NCBI GenBank assembly: GCA_943735955.1
Contig: OX030959.1
Coordinates: 6,690,241-6,754,240, forward strand
From: Piscicola geometra
Lineage: Eukaryota > Annelida > Clitellata > Hirudinida > Piscicolidae
DNA length: 64,000 nt
Reading direction: 5' to 3'
Both the position numbers and the translations under genes were made by a program. Below, piece by piece: positions 27,338 through 56,580 of this stretch. The notes beneath the pieces are model-generated. The model was not told the DNA's origin and did not search any database. It worked only from the letters and a program-made list of their open reading frames with translations. The number at the start of each line of letters is the position of its first letter. Position 1 is the stretch's first letter.

Positions 27338-27518
27338 GTTTGTGTGCTTGTCTAGTTGTTTGTGTGCTTGTCTAGTTGTCTGTGTGCTTGTCTAGTTGTC
27401 TGTGTGCTTGTCTAGTTGTCTGTGTGCTTGTCTAGTTGTCTGTGTGCTTGTCTAGTTGTCTGTGTGCTTGTCTAGTTGTCTGTGTGCTTGTCTAGTTGTT
27501 TGTGTGCTTAGTTGTATT
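27338..27518 (+). repeat. 20-bp minisatellite, about nine copies
   Basis: The unit TGTGTGCTTGTCTAGTTGTC is repeated with almost no variation in the middle copies; the first and last copies have TTGTT in place of TTGTC. Such homogeneity suggests recent expansion. Confidence 0.9.
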
Positions 27519-29497
27519 TGCATGTATGCTCCTTAAAGCTTTCAGCTTGAGTTATTACTTACGACTCGAATGCGCAGTTTAACCTCCATCGATTTTTGTA
27601 TGTGTTCGTTTGTTTATGTATGTGTGCGTGCGTGCGTGTGTTTTTTCGCGCGCGTGTGTGTGGTTAATACATGATGAGTGGGCGGAAAAATGAAATGTTA
27701 GATGCACCAAGACTGAGTGAGGGACGCTTAACAGTAGGTGTAATGGTTGATGATCGACACGTAATCGATAAAGTCTCCAATGGTTCGTGCATAAGTAAAA
27801 AAAAGTATTTAATTTCTGGGTGGCAATTGCCTGTCAGAGTTGAAACCCCTCTAGACCTTTTGGATGCATGAACGGATGACATATAAAAAATAGACTCTAA
27901 AAACACTTCAAAAAACCTTTTTCATAACTAAAAGAAACTATAGACTTGAAAATAACATTGTTTATTTTATAAAATTCCCCTTGCTATTCACTCTTTCAAC
28001 ACTATAACAACGCGAAGAGATTAGGTAGATATAAATATAAATGTATATATGTATCGACAAACGGCCTCAATAAATACTCGTAGGCCTGCGAAGAAGAAGT
28101 AGCTAGTGAAGCGTTCATCGTCGCCTATCTGCCCGTCGTCGTCGTTGAGAAAGTAGGAGCAACATCATCGAAGTGAGCTGACTTCAGAGGCGTTGCACCG
28201 CTGAGATAGTATAAGTGAAAGAGCAAGTGGATTGCAAAGGTGTTTCTGGTAGATAAAGTTTTGAAGTTGTTGAATATTTGGAGTAGGCATAATCACACGA
28301 GGATTGTAAAGGTAATTGAAGGCTGTCATTCTTGTGTGGTGTCATTGGAGGAGTTTAGCTTTTGTTTGCTGTTCGTTGTTCAGTGTTCACTTTGTAGCTT
28401 TGAAAATGTAAAATGGTCAATTTAATATAAAGTATGCTGCATCTTCACCCATAAAAATACATTATTTATATACAAATACATAGAGTACAGTACATTAAAA
28501 TACAGAGGAAAATAATTATGAAAAAATACAAATAAATAAAATCAATTTTTTTTACAAGAATAAATACAATACAAAAGATTGAAATACAATTCTAGCTATG
28601 CAGTCAGATTCAATAAGATGAAATAAGATGAAAAATTTTTGTTATTATTGTGTAAATCTAAATGAGTTTTAGCACCAAATACCAATGAACTACTTAAAAA
28701 AAGGTTTTAAGCTGATTTTCAAACAGCCGATAATTTAATAAATTTATTTTGGTAGCTCATAAACTTGTTCTCAAACAAGCCTGAATCGTAAGTCTTGGTA
28801 ATCGATAACAACACAAGTTGCACTTTTCGAAAAACTGAACTTTTAATGCATCCCTGCGCCATCAAGCCGAACGAATATAAATAAATAATATTTCAATTTC
28901 CTTTATCTCCCCACCATTCACATCTTCCTCCTCTTTCTCTTGCTCCTTCTGCTCCTCCTCATCATCATCCTCATCATCATCATCATTATCATCACCCTCA
29001 TCATCATGATCATTATCATTCTCATCATCATCCTCATCATCATCAACATCGTTGGCGTTGTTTTTGTCGTGAATAATGGGCTAAGAGAATCGTTCGGAGC
29101 ATGAAGCTATACAAACTCTGACAAAACAATATTAATACAAGCTCTCTTTGCTTGCATCCATCTCCTTCAGCATCCTTCTATTTATCTTCCATTATCCATC
29201 TACTCACTCAAATCTTCATCCGTTTGTTGGTCTTCAATCAACTTCATTAATTCTCCAGCCCTTGGTGCTTTTTCTTCACTCATTTTTCCACGGACACATC
29301 CATGCGTCTTCGAATTACCCACGCCACTCACTCCACGCAAGCGCCCAGTGACTCAGTCATCAAAAGACCCACCCATGCACCTAACCAACCCCACCAAATT
29401 AACCTTGCGCCACCATTAACTCAATGTACCACCTGACTTATTTCAATATGAAATTATTCAAATACCCCCGCCAACCACCAACCACTACGACAGAAGA

Positions 29498-37820
<8,323 letters not shown>

Positions 37821-40800
37821 TTTAGAAAATTATTTTTGAATTATTTTTAGTTGAAAAAAAAAAGTTTTTTTTGAAAATTAATTAATTTATTATTTTGTCT
37901 TATTTTTCTTACATTTTTTATTTTTTGGATCTAAAAAATATATATTTATGATAACTTTATTTTAAGAATTATTTTATCTTTTAATATCCTTTTCAATTAT
38001 CAATCCTAAATTCTTGATTAAATGTTTTTCAATGAAATAACTTCAAAGTTGATAAATTCCATTTATTGCGAATCCTTTTCATAGACGTGTAAGCAAATTT
38101 TCAGATTGATTTTTCAGATGACGAGTTCAAATCAATGCTTGCAATTTCATTCTTTGAAAAGCTGTTTGTTTTCAGATTTTCAAAATTTCCGTTGATTCGT
38201 TCAATTTGTTTTTAAACACATTCATTCCATTCATGCAATTTAACCAATTAAGACCGCCGCCACTTACCAAATTGAGGTTGATTGCAAGTATACAATTAAT
38301 TACTCTAGCTTAAAACGAAACTTTAATGATGAATTCTTCATTTATTATTCAAATTTACAAACATACTCAAACACACAAGTGCATATAAAGACACAAACAC
38401 ACGTATTCTCCCCTCTCAGTGACTTGGTTTTTTCAAAGGTTTCTAATTACTTTCTCAACTACTATTGAACCACTATAACCAAAGCATTCAGAAGCGAAAT
38501 TTTGATTTCATTTTCCATATTTAATTTATGAATGGTTCACCCACTCAATTCTTTATTGATTTTGCGTCGATACTATATTTATTGTCTTTTTTTTGCACTG
38601 GCTTGATCGTGGTGATGATGATGAAGAAGAAGATGATGATGATGATGATGAAGAGGAGGAGGATGATGATGATAATGAAGATGATGAGGATGATGAGAAT
38701 TATGATGAGGATGATGAGAAGGAAGAAGAGGAAGAGAAGGAAGAGGAAGAAGAGAAGGAAGAGAAGGAAGAGAAAGAAGAGGATGAATCTGATGATCCAT
38801 CGGATGTTTTAAACGATGTTGAAGAGGATGAGAGTGAAGAAGATGATGAAGATGTATATGCTGCTGCTGATGCTTTCTAACTTATCACTTGAATTTAATT
38901 GATTTCATACCACCATCTTTAAACATTCACTTTCTTCATTTGAATCAAGAATTCTAGCCCCAAACTAAGTTGCACCACAGCAAATTGCCATACAGAAGAA
39001 GCTCCAGTAGCTCCACCCTTGACCCTTTTAAGTGCGCATTGTCTCTAAGACGCTGTTAATTTTCCAGTGTGGTCTTAAGTTCAAGTATTCAAAACACCAA
39101 CTTCAAGCAAACGACTGTTCCGCTCGTTGACTAGTTGCGTTGGTTTAGTGTTGCTAGTTATTTAGATGGGAATGGCTGAATGCACGGATGACGTGGTGCC
39201 TATTGATGAATTCTCCGTGTGCTTCAGCGGACGAAAGATCAAGCGAAACCATGCGACGACTCCCTTACGAACGCTCGCCTGCATTTAGGCATGATACACC
39301 GCATAGTACTCATGCCCCGGTAATGGTCAAAGTTTATTTAGTGTAATTACACATAAAAATATCAATATCACATATGATAATCTCAGTAATATAATTAATA
39401 TTGGTGATGAGGATGATGATCTTTATTGAAGTTTGATGATGACACTCTTGATGGTGATGATGATGATGGCGATTATAGAACTGAAGTTTTGATTGCGATG
39501 AAAACACTTCCTTGTATATTGGATTACAAATATATTTTCATATTGGGACATTTTTTGAAATACAAACTTTCAAAAACCGGGGTTTTACTTAATTATTTGT
39601 ATAAAAAAATAAACGTTGATTCTTTTCTTAATTCTTGTATTGTGTATGAGGATTTAAAAATGATTAAGAAAAAACGTTTTTGTGAAATTTTAAAATTTAA
39701 TATAAGGAAGATTTATTAATCTAATAAAATCATGAATAATTTCAATAGTTCTCTTATGCCTTTGAGATGCCAAGAGCTATTCCCGAAAACAACCGCTCTG
39801 AATAATCTCTCTACCAAAAATAATTTGAATTTTAAAGAAAATTCTTGTAAAAATCTTGATGCAAAATAAAAAATTAAAAATAGCAAAAAAGTTTTAAGTT
39901 ACAAAAGCTTCAATCTGGCAGAACATTATTACATCTCAAACATTTTTAAAGAAGACATTTTTGAATTTTTTTGATCGATTTTTAGAAGACTTGGAGTTTT
40001 AAACACAGCGGCAAAAAAATTATCAAAAAGTTACAATAAATAATGAATAAGAAGCCATTGGTCAGACGCCACGTGCACTCACAAAGAAGATGAAACATAT
40101 TTAAAAAAACACTAAAAAGTGCACACACAAAAGGGATACCTAAAAAATCAAACTGGACTATGATGAGTCTATGGGCAGAACAGGCCTTTCAAGCAAGAAA
40201 CCCCAGGATGATAGACCCTTTGTAGTGAGAATAGTTTTCAAATGAACATGCATGAAGGGTTGGTAGTGATGTGAATAGAGGGGGAGGAGAAGTGGGTTTG
40301 ACTGGACGAAACTTCATTAGCATTTATATGCGCAGGTGGTCAAAGGTGCATAGAAAGTAAATTGGAAAGAATGACGCAGTGTGCGTCGGTTACAGAAATC
40401 TCTGCGTGAACAAAAGTACGTACAAGAACACATTCAATTACACATATAAGAACACATACAAGCACACATAAAAAAAAACACATAAAAAACACATAAAAAA
40501 AACATTAAAAAACACATAAAAAACACATTAAAAAACACATTAAAAAACACATAAAAAAACACATACAATCAGGCGTTCAGGAAAAATGCAAGAACATAAT
40601 ATATTATACAAGCACACATTCTAGTGCCCATGCAAGAAAACATAAAAAACAGCGACGTAATCAGAAAGCATCCTTAAAAATACAACGTAATCAAGGAGGC
40701 ATAAATTGGCAACAGCTGTGAAACCCCTGGTATACATCAGCACATGTGTTCAATCACGGAAACACCCAACAACAACCACACAACAACAACCACACAAACA

Positions 40801-43800
40801 CCCAACAACAACCACACAACAACAGCTACACAAACACACAACAACAACCACACAAACACTTTCATTTTATTCTTGAGCCCAGAAACTTGAAATAATCTTC
40901 AAATGTTAAAAAAATAGCATTAATGCACGCAAAAACAAAGAACGAACCACCTGATGAATAATCGAGCGGATGGTGTAGGGAGAAATGTATGCAGAAATAT
41001 GGAGGAATGTAGAAGAGGAATGAGGGAGGTTTTAGTTTGAGCATACCATAATTTTCATTCTTCCGACACTTCCTAAAGTTAATACACCTTCCATAACACT
41101 GTGACGTACTACTCAATAAACAGAAAATTAAATAATCTCATAAAAGTACACACAACTTCCATACATATTCCATACACCTCCCTTCTCCATCAAGACAATT
41201 CCCTTGGGCACACTGCATCGTATGTGGAAAATCAAGCTGGATACTTTTGTTTGACTTCGCCATCTTTCCTAACATTTCCGACTTAAAGGCGTGATTTCTA
41301 ATTTGGGCAAAAAAGTTATTCTAGAATATTCCTTTCTTGCACGGAGGCACAATGGTTGATGCAGACTTCATCGGTGCATTGAGACCTCAAGGATGCTCTT
41401 CTGTGTGCATGTTGCGCTTCAGGATTACGCAAGAGCAACCTTGGAGAGTATTTGATAAATGAATGCGAAATAATCCAAGAATTTATTGAGAGAAAAAATT
41501 CTCCATTCAAGAATTAAGATTCTTTGTCATGGTGCTTTCATTCCTACTCCGGGTCTCATTCAATTCTAATCAATTTTAAGGTTCGCCAAGCCGAGACTGC
41601 CTCTTAAGTAATTGATAATGACACGAGGCTAAACAAGGCACGACTTAGGGATTTAACTTTGAAAATAGAAAAACCAAATTGAGGAAAGTCTTTTCCGTCT
41701 GAGTGATTAAACAAACAGTCTTTCAGAGAAGCCTTTTTCCTGGAAAATTATTTTTTGCGACAAAAAATTATAGCTGAATTTTTATTTTCATAACTGTCTG
41801 AATAGTTTTATTTTTATGATTGAATTAAAAAATGATTTTTCATAGCAAAATCCCGTCAAAATATCATTTAACTTAAACAGTTTATTGAATGAAACTATTA
41901 GATAATAAAATATTTTTAATATTAAAACAATTTGATTAATATATAAGCAAAAAAAGACTTTATAAAAATATTTTAATTTTTAAATTATTTGGGTACCTGG
42001 GTCATAGTAACTTCTCGGGTTCCCGATGCCATTTTAGTTTTTATATTTAATCTCGATATCTTTTGATGTGACTTAGCTTCGAAGCAAGCAACAGCCTCCA
42101 AAATTTTATTATTGCACCATAATTAAGAAGTTTGTGTTGTGACTGTTTGTGTGCGTGTGTCAACCGTGGAAAAAAGGCATTGGAAATATGTACTAGAGAA
42201 ATCTAGCTCACAGTGCAATACTAAAACCAAAAGTTATATAATAAAATGGGATAATAAATATTTAATAAATTTATATGCTCAAAATAACAGATAAATATAT
42301 GAAATGTTGAGAAATGTACGAAGGAAAACTCAAGTTTCGGATGATTGCTGTAGGTATGGTGAATAGTGGTGGTGGCACCTTTAAAGACAATTCTTAGTTT
42401 CACAAAAAAAGTGTTTTATGGTGTTAATAGCCATGACTAAGACACACTTCGAACTCAGTGGCGTAAAGAAGAAAAGATAAATGTTAAAACATGACGATTG
42501 CATTGAAACTAAGTGACGACGTTGAAAAGGGAAACTAAATCATAAAGATGTATCAAGGAGTGAAGTTAGCGTAAGAAGCAGTGAAATGGTATGGATGGGA
42601 GGTGAAATGATGGATGGAGCACAACGAAATGTAGTTTTAACAGACTGGCAGGCTGTAATGAATGGATGGTCACGCAAAATAATGTAACACTGGAATGGCA
42701 AAGCAAACACAGATGAGAATATTCATGAATTATTCGTTTGCGTTCTTTTAATGACATTTTCATTTAAATGAGAGATGTTACGGCGTGTGTACTAACGCTG
42801 TTTAATGCCTGCGTGTGGCGCGCAGGAATGATAAAGATGGCGTCCTTTTAAAAGAGGGTTCTTCTAATAACCACGGAAGCTTTGACGAAACGCAGATGAA
42901 TTTTAACGATTACAAATACTTTTCGTTGAGTAATGATGGGTTCATGTTGACGAGTGTGGTTGACGCGCTGGAAAGAGAGAGTGAAGGCTAGAGAGTGTTC
43001 GAGGAGAGAGAAAGATGGGAGAGAACTTGAGTAAAAGAAGCACTGACCTGCGTCTGAATCCATGAGGGGTGTAGCCTTAGTTGAGCCTTCGTCGCTGCGA
43101 AACTTATTGTATATGTGAAGTGAAAGTGAAACAAATGAAAAGTTAAATAACTTATTTTTATGTTGTTGAATGTGATTCAACCATGCGAAGGTGCAGAAAT
43201 TGGTTACTAAAGGCGACGATGATCGAATAAGTGGGAGGAACGAGCTGATAAATGCCTTCATGTTTTGACTTCTTAGGCAAAATGAATTCAAAGAAAATGT
43301 AAGCAGAAATAAATTAAAGATGGATAATAAAATCATCAGTGAAATGTCACCCTATCACGCACGCGAAAAAGAACAAAAGTGAGTGAAAAAGCTGAAAACA
43401 ACTTGAAATCGTTTAAATTACCCGCTACTTGGATAGATAACTAAACTCGAATAAAACTTTAAATCAATATAAATATCACTAAAATAATATAGCCTCAATA
43501 TGAAAAATGATTGTAAGGCAATTTGTTCAATGCATATTGTCGGCTAGAGACTAGCGGAGTGACCAGGGTTGTGCTGAAGCAGACGTCAATCTTATGAAAT
43601 GACGCGCTTTAAATCAATAAATTTAATAATTTTATAGCACTTGACTGAGTTAGAGCACTTTTAAGATCAAAAAATAAAAAAGAGAAAATAAGAATAAAAT
43701 ATTAAAATTAATATGACACATTAAATAAAACGTCTAACAAAATTATTTTATTTTAATAAAATAAAAAATACTTGAAGATTGTGTATGACATTAGCCTTGT

Positions 43801-43888
43801 GGAGTGCAGAGAAGTGCATGGATGTAACACAAAAATCATATGATGTGGAATAAATTCAGTGAATTAATTAATGATATTAAACAAGTGT
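37821..43888. other. intergenic region between Rab3 and the kinesin gene
   Basis: About 6 kb with no gene I can assign. It is AT-rich and contains (GATGA)n at 38600-38870 with an acidic open frame, scattered CA and AAAAACACAT repeats (about 40440-40565) and CAACAACCACAC repeats (about 40765-40860). Open frames of 60 to 160 codons here have no recognised motif and no splice partners. Confidence 0.5.
38593..38880 (+). CDS. doubtful acidic open frame over a (GAT/GAA)n repeat
   Basis: An open frame almost entirely of Asp and Glu, ending ESDDPSDVLNDVEEDESEED and a short YAAADAF tail. The start codon lies in unremarkable sequence and no exon partner is visible. It is most simply a frame kept open by a GATGAA/GAGGAA repeat. 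The less repetitive tail leaves a small chance that it is an exon of an acidic protein. Confidence 0.12.
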   Translation: MHWLDRGDDDEEEDDDDDDEEEEDDDDNEDDEDDENYDEDDEKEEEEEKEEEEEKEEKEEKEEDESDDPSDVLNDVEEDESEEDDEDVYAAADAF

Positions 43889-43894
43889 TTTATT
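43889..43894 (-). terminator. polyadenylation signal of the kinesin gene
   Basis: AATAAA on the minus strand (TTTATT on plus), about 150 bases beyond the predicted stop codon of the kinesin-13 gene. Confidence 0.5.
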
Positions 43895-44045
43895 CATTTA
43901 ACATATTATTGTCTTTTTACCACTTTAATTATTTCCTCGGGTCTTTTTTCACTTTTACTTCAGCTTCTATTTCGTCCCTCAATCTCTTTACCTTATCTGC
44001 ACAGTGCATTAGACGATAAAATGTTTATACATTTTCATTATAAAT

Positions 44046-52510
<8,465 letters not shown>

Positions 52511-52874
52511 GGTAAAGAATTTAAATGAATTAAATCTCGAAACGCGAAGAGAATCTGTTTACTTTTGTTCTTATAGTGAAAAGATCACGAATATATAAGC
52601 CTTTTAAACAAAATAATTTCAACATTATCAAAAAAAAAAAATGGAAAAATTCTCGGAAACAAATATTTGAAGTACATAATTAAAAAGTATTATGTAATAG
52701 GTACAGTCATGGTGAAAACCCGTCGGCCTTATGGACAAGCGCCTGTTTATTTACTAAAATCAGCTGGTGTATGTACGACAGAATAGAAATAACAATAACT
52801 AAAGGCGGCCATATTATTTTTATTGTTTCGGTAAACTATTTCAGGCGTAGTATATCGAAAAATTAGCAAGAAAT
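52511..52874. other. spacer between kinesin start and the next plus-strand reading frame
   Basis: AT-rich, 364 bases. It probably holds the kinesin 5' untranslated region and promoter, but no named motif is visible. TATGGACAAG at 52730-52739 has an inverted copy at 53911-53920, on the far side of the two mobile-type genes. Confidence 0.35.
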
Positions 52875-53201
52875 ATGGCGGATTCATTTTCAGAGTACTA
52901 TTATAACCTAAATGATGTTGATAGAAAGAGATATATACAAAAATTAACTATTAATAATAATCTAATTGAAGATCCCTATGTGATATCATCGGAACTATGG
53001 GAGGATAGTATATGTAAATGGCCTAATATCACATACGGAGACATTTGGGAATATTTAGTTAATACAGAAGGGGTTTATACGAAAGAGGCTATGAAGTCAT
53101 TCAAGTCTCTTGATGGATACAACTTTTTTATATCAGGTCATGTTCATCGTGTCTTATATCATGATGTAGTATATTTATCATTTTGCATATTGACTAACTA
53201 A
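52875..53201 (+). pseudogene. fragment of a YqaJ/SWIM-type mobile-element protein, N-terminal part
   Basis: The 108-residue frame opens MADSFSEYYYNLNDVDRKRY and contains TYGDIWEYLVNTEGVYTKEA followed by MKSFKSLDGYNFFISGHVH. The phrase (Y/W).YLV....YT...(M/L)K..KSL..Y.(Y/F)..SG.V is the N-terminal block of a large invertebrate family whose longer members carry SWIM zinc-finger and YqaJ-exonuclease domains. Those members are often multi-copy and mobile. After that block the frame ends in YLSFCILTN and a stop, and I see no downstream SWIM or YqaJ exon on this strand. It is therefore a truncated copy, or the first exon of something lost. The assignment rests on a remembered pattern. Confidence 0.4.
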
Positions 53202-53293
53202 TTTAGTTATGTTATCAATAATACCAGCTACCATGATACAAAATTTAAGGGTTAAATTAAGCCAAATAGGTCAAATAAAACAGTGTCATGATG

Positions 53294-53803
53294 TTAAAAA
53301 ATTAGACCTATTTCACAGTTCAGAGGCAAATCACTCCCTAAATACAAGAGGCCATAGGCTGCTTCCTCTCTTTCAATCTCTTCATTAGGGATTTCTGTTG
53401 CTGCTGGTGTTGGTGAATTATCCTTTTCTTCATTTTTCTTAAACTTTTCCAAGCGTTTTAAATTATTTTTTTTACATTTATTAAAAAAGAATATTGAAGG
53501 GATGTAGTCAGGATGGCTACTAAGTGGGGATGGTTTTCCTGGAGGAAAAAACAAAAAATGCACTATCATTCACTTAAAACATATAATAATTCATTTATAT
53601 TTACCTTCGATGAAATGCAAACTGCAAAGCCGGTCGTGCTCTTTAGGCTCCCATAACCTATTTGGATCCTTCAAAGAGGTTCGTTTAAGCGCAATTATCC
53701 ACTTTTTTAGCCTATTTTTTTCTCTCGGAAACCTATAGAGTTTTATATGAGAGCCTTTTTCAAATTTTTTTGTGCACCCTATTGCACTGCAACTAACAGG
53801 CAT
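53294..53803 (-). CDS. THAP-domain protein, 147 residues
   Basis: Two exons, 53605-53803 and 53294-53538, join in frame across a GTAAAT...CCTCCAG intron. The start is taken at MPVSC, the usual THAP beginning; an upstream in-frame ATG at 53851 would add 16 residues. The zinc-binding pattern is complete: CSAIGC (Cys-x4-Cys), then CSLHF (Cys-x2-His). The family's conserved Trp is in KKWIIAL and RFP is in YRFPREKN. Splicing creates HFIEGKPSPLSSHPDYIPSI, which fits the usual THAP continuation ending DY.PSIF. THAP domains bind DNA and occur in transcription factors and in P-element transposases. The rest is a basic stretch and an acidic tail (NEEIEREEAAYG) with no transposase core. It is a stand-alone THAP protein or the detached 5' part of a transposase gene. 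Confidence 0.7.
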
Positions 53804-54070
53804 GATGCAATCGGCTTCCAAAGTAACGTGTTTTTGCATTGAAACCTCCATACAATATTTCTTTTTACCATACAGCTATTTTTAGAACTGAGCGTGACGG
53901 CACGTTGAAACTTGTCCATATGATTTTCAGCTATTCTTTTAAAGTTTAGTTAATATTTCACTTGAATTTCATTGTGAAATGTAATTTTAGCAAAAACTTG
54001 ATACAACTTGAGAGTGGAAAATTATTTTCCATAAAATATCAAAACCATTTAATGATTTAATACATCGAAA

Positions 54071-54076
54071 TTTATT
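54071..54076 (-). terminator. polyadenylation signal of the XRCC3-like gene
   Basis: AATAAA on the minus strand, 25 bases after the predicted stop. Confidence 0.45.
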
Positions 54077-54100
54077 GCTATACAAATGAAAATGTTCAAT

Positions 54101-56288
54101 TCATTGGGGGTTTTCCTGTATGCCTTTAACTCCCTCTTCATCAACGATAAACTTGCAAAAAGAATCGTTTGCTAGGTAAGGCGAAGATAGAATTGCCATT
54201 TTTCTGACGTTTGCCATTGTGGAGCCTGTCTTTATATTAACGCCATCTTCTGAACAACTGAATAATTGACATGTATAATATTTAAAATATAAGATATTAA
54301 AAAATTCTTATTAATTAAATCATTTTACTGATGAGACACGAAAATGAAAATTATTGAAGCTTACTGGGTTTGTAGGATAGGCACAGACTGTTGGCTTCTG
54401 GAAAGACAGATCCTGTTGTTCATCATGCTAGACCACGCCATGCCCAGAGCTGGAGACTTTCCATTGGTCGAACTTGCATCTGCTTTGTTGGCGGCAAAAG
54501 TGTCCACCACCTGGCGATTAAAAATATTCTTTGAAATAAATCATAAATGATTCTAACTATATTTTCTGGTAAAAACAAATCGATAAAAAGCGCAAATAGT
54601 CCAATGACCTGATTAACCAGAACAACCGCCATGTTGTGCTGAGACATGATCTTTTGGAGGGAGTTAATGATGGAGAAGATCTTCTTGGACCTTTCAAAAA
54701 CCGACGTCTTTCCATCGGTGGTCTGTTCGCCTCGCAAAACTGCCGCCACTGAGTCGACGACCAACAGCCCTATCCTCTTCACCTTGCATAGTCTTGGCAC
54801 CTTACACTCCAGACAAAACTGTAGATTTTCCTGCAAGGGCGTTTTATGAATGGATAATTTGGTTGAATGCTAAGTTTAATGGTAATTATAAGTAGTTCAT
54901 ATTCACAATTGTGAAATAATAAAAAAATTAGCTTAAACATACATTAAGGAGGGTTTCTTAAACCATTTAGAACCGGCGCTATACAATCAGCATAAGTAAT
55001 TATTCACAAAATTATAAAGAATGCTCTACATGAATAAACATACAAAGTCTGCGCAGTGTTCAATGAAGATGTTGTCAGTGAAGTTGAAGTCATTCAGTTC
55101 TGGTGTCCTCTTCTTCAGTCTGTCAGCCATCGCGACTAACCTCTTGCTCGAAAACAAACTCTCTGTGCTGATGTACACAACCCCTGTTGTCATGATGATG
55201 ATGTGTATGTGATTGCGTACAAATATGATTTGGCATTTTTATTGTATTACATAAAGTCATTGCACTTTATACATTTTATATATGGTGAATATAATGCAAG
55301 TTTAATTAACAATATTTCTATGAAGGAGAAATATGAAATGATGATAAAGCATTAATTAATAATAATTAAACAATTATTGAGCCTCACCTGCATTGAGTCC
55401 ACTCCACTGCTTGCACAACTGCACCGTGATGCACAGCTGGAAGCAGAACTGAGTCTTTCCCGCAGCGCTTTCTCCAGTCACTTCTGTGATCAGATGACTC
55501 CGTATTCCGCCTGCAGTTGAGATAAAATATATATGCTTGTATTTGCATAATATATTCTTTTATCGCTTATTAATTTAGTCTAAAATTTTAAACTTAGTAT
55601 AACTTGAATAATTTTAAGATGTATTCTAAACTTTTGTTTATCATTAAAACAAATTAATGCACTAAATATGATAAACCAGGGTATATCTATTGTAAAGTGC
55701 CTGAAATCTCATCAAGAGCGAGCATGTCTAATGTAATAGGCAATAAAATAAAAAGAAAAAAACACTATTAAATATTTATTCAATAAAAATATATGAGTGA
55801 GAAAGACTAGAAATTCTAAACCTTTGAGAAAGGTATCGATAACCTGGCATCCAGTGGTGAACGTCTGCTTATGCCATTCACATTTGTCTTGAGTCAAGTC
55901 TAAAGCTTTTTCGCAAGACAGAGTTTGATATTAAAATGAATTTGGGAGTTATAAGTATATGCAAAAAAACAAAAATTAACGAAATTTTTCTTCATAAAGA
56001 ATTATATTTAAAAACTGTAGAAAAAGTAAACCTGTGATAATGGGAGATGACAAAAAATATTTGGCTGCTTCTAATTGTAATTTTTTTACGTCGCTGCAAG
56101 ATAATCTGGTTGTTCTAACCAAATCTCTCAAAGAATATGATAGAATCTGGCTTGGGACTTTGATGTGAGCTGGAAAAAATAGTAATTTGAACGTATAAAA
56201 ATAGTTATTTTATTTTTTAACTTTTTTTAAGAGCGTCCAAAATTCTTGGATTTAAGTCTAAACTGTTAAGAAGCAGTTTCATAGACAT
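54101..56288 (-). CDS. XRCC3: XRCC3-like RAD51 paralogue
   Basis: XRCC3 pairs with RAD51C and supports RAD51 filament function in homologous recombination repair. Exons on the minus strand: 56222-56288, 56032-56169, 55822-55899, 55388-55510, 55044-55183, 54609-54830, 54365-54510 and a last one at about 54101-54246. The first seven join in phase. Features in order: SLDLNPRILDALKK, which is the XRCC3 N-terminus; TGCQVIDTFLKGGI; Walker A TGESAAGKTQFCFQLC; VVYISTESLFSSKRL; DNIFIEHCADF; Walker B RIGLLVVDSVAAVLRGE; MAVVLVNQV; and SPALGMAWSSMMNNRICLSR. The last exon codes VRKMAILSSPYLANDSFC and IVDEEGVKG, matching the XRCC3 C-terminus. Its phase does not agree with the preceding exon under any canonical donor I find, and without splicing exon 7 reads to TAA at 54361. 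Predicted length, about 350 residues, is normal. Confidence 0.9.
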
Positions 56289-56580
56289 TATTCTCGAACA
56301 CTTGAATTTCCCACTAATAGTTTTATAATGAAACTGCCATTAATTTAAGACAGTTTCAGTTTGTTTAGCGCTGTATTCAAAATAATAGCATTTATTTCAT
56401 GAATATTAAACCTTTTTAATTAATCATTTTTCTAAAATACAAATGATTTATTAATCAGGATATTTACGTAAATAATTTGTTTATCAACATTGAATACAAG
56501 AAGAAAATTCAAATATTACAAATATAACTACAAACTCTGTTCAAATGCAAAATAAAAAGTTTCTAATACGACACAAAAAG

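Larger units (their letters stand above)
25985..29497. other. intergenic region between the TTC9-like gene and Rab3
   Basis: About 3.5 kb without a gene I can support. It holds two tandem repeats listed separately, AT-rich DNA and (ATC)n around 28960-29045. An open frame at 26282-26596 starts inside the first tandem repeat and has no recognisable motif. The 5' untranslated region of Rab3 presumably lies within the last few hundred bases. Confidence 0.5.

Noticed and set aside
38593..38880. Acidic protein such as a nucleolar or chromatin factor tail
   Set aside because: The frame follows a GATGAA/GAGGAA repeat and has no exon partner; kept only as a very low-confidence feature.
42848..43336. 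162-codon minus-strand frame downstream of the kinesin gene
   Set aside because: No motif, ordinary AT-rich codon content, no splice partner, and it lies beyond the kinesin polyadenylation signal.
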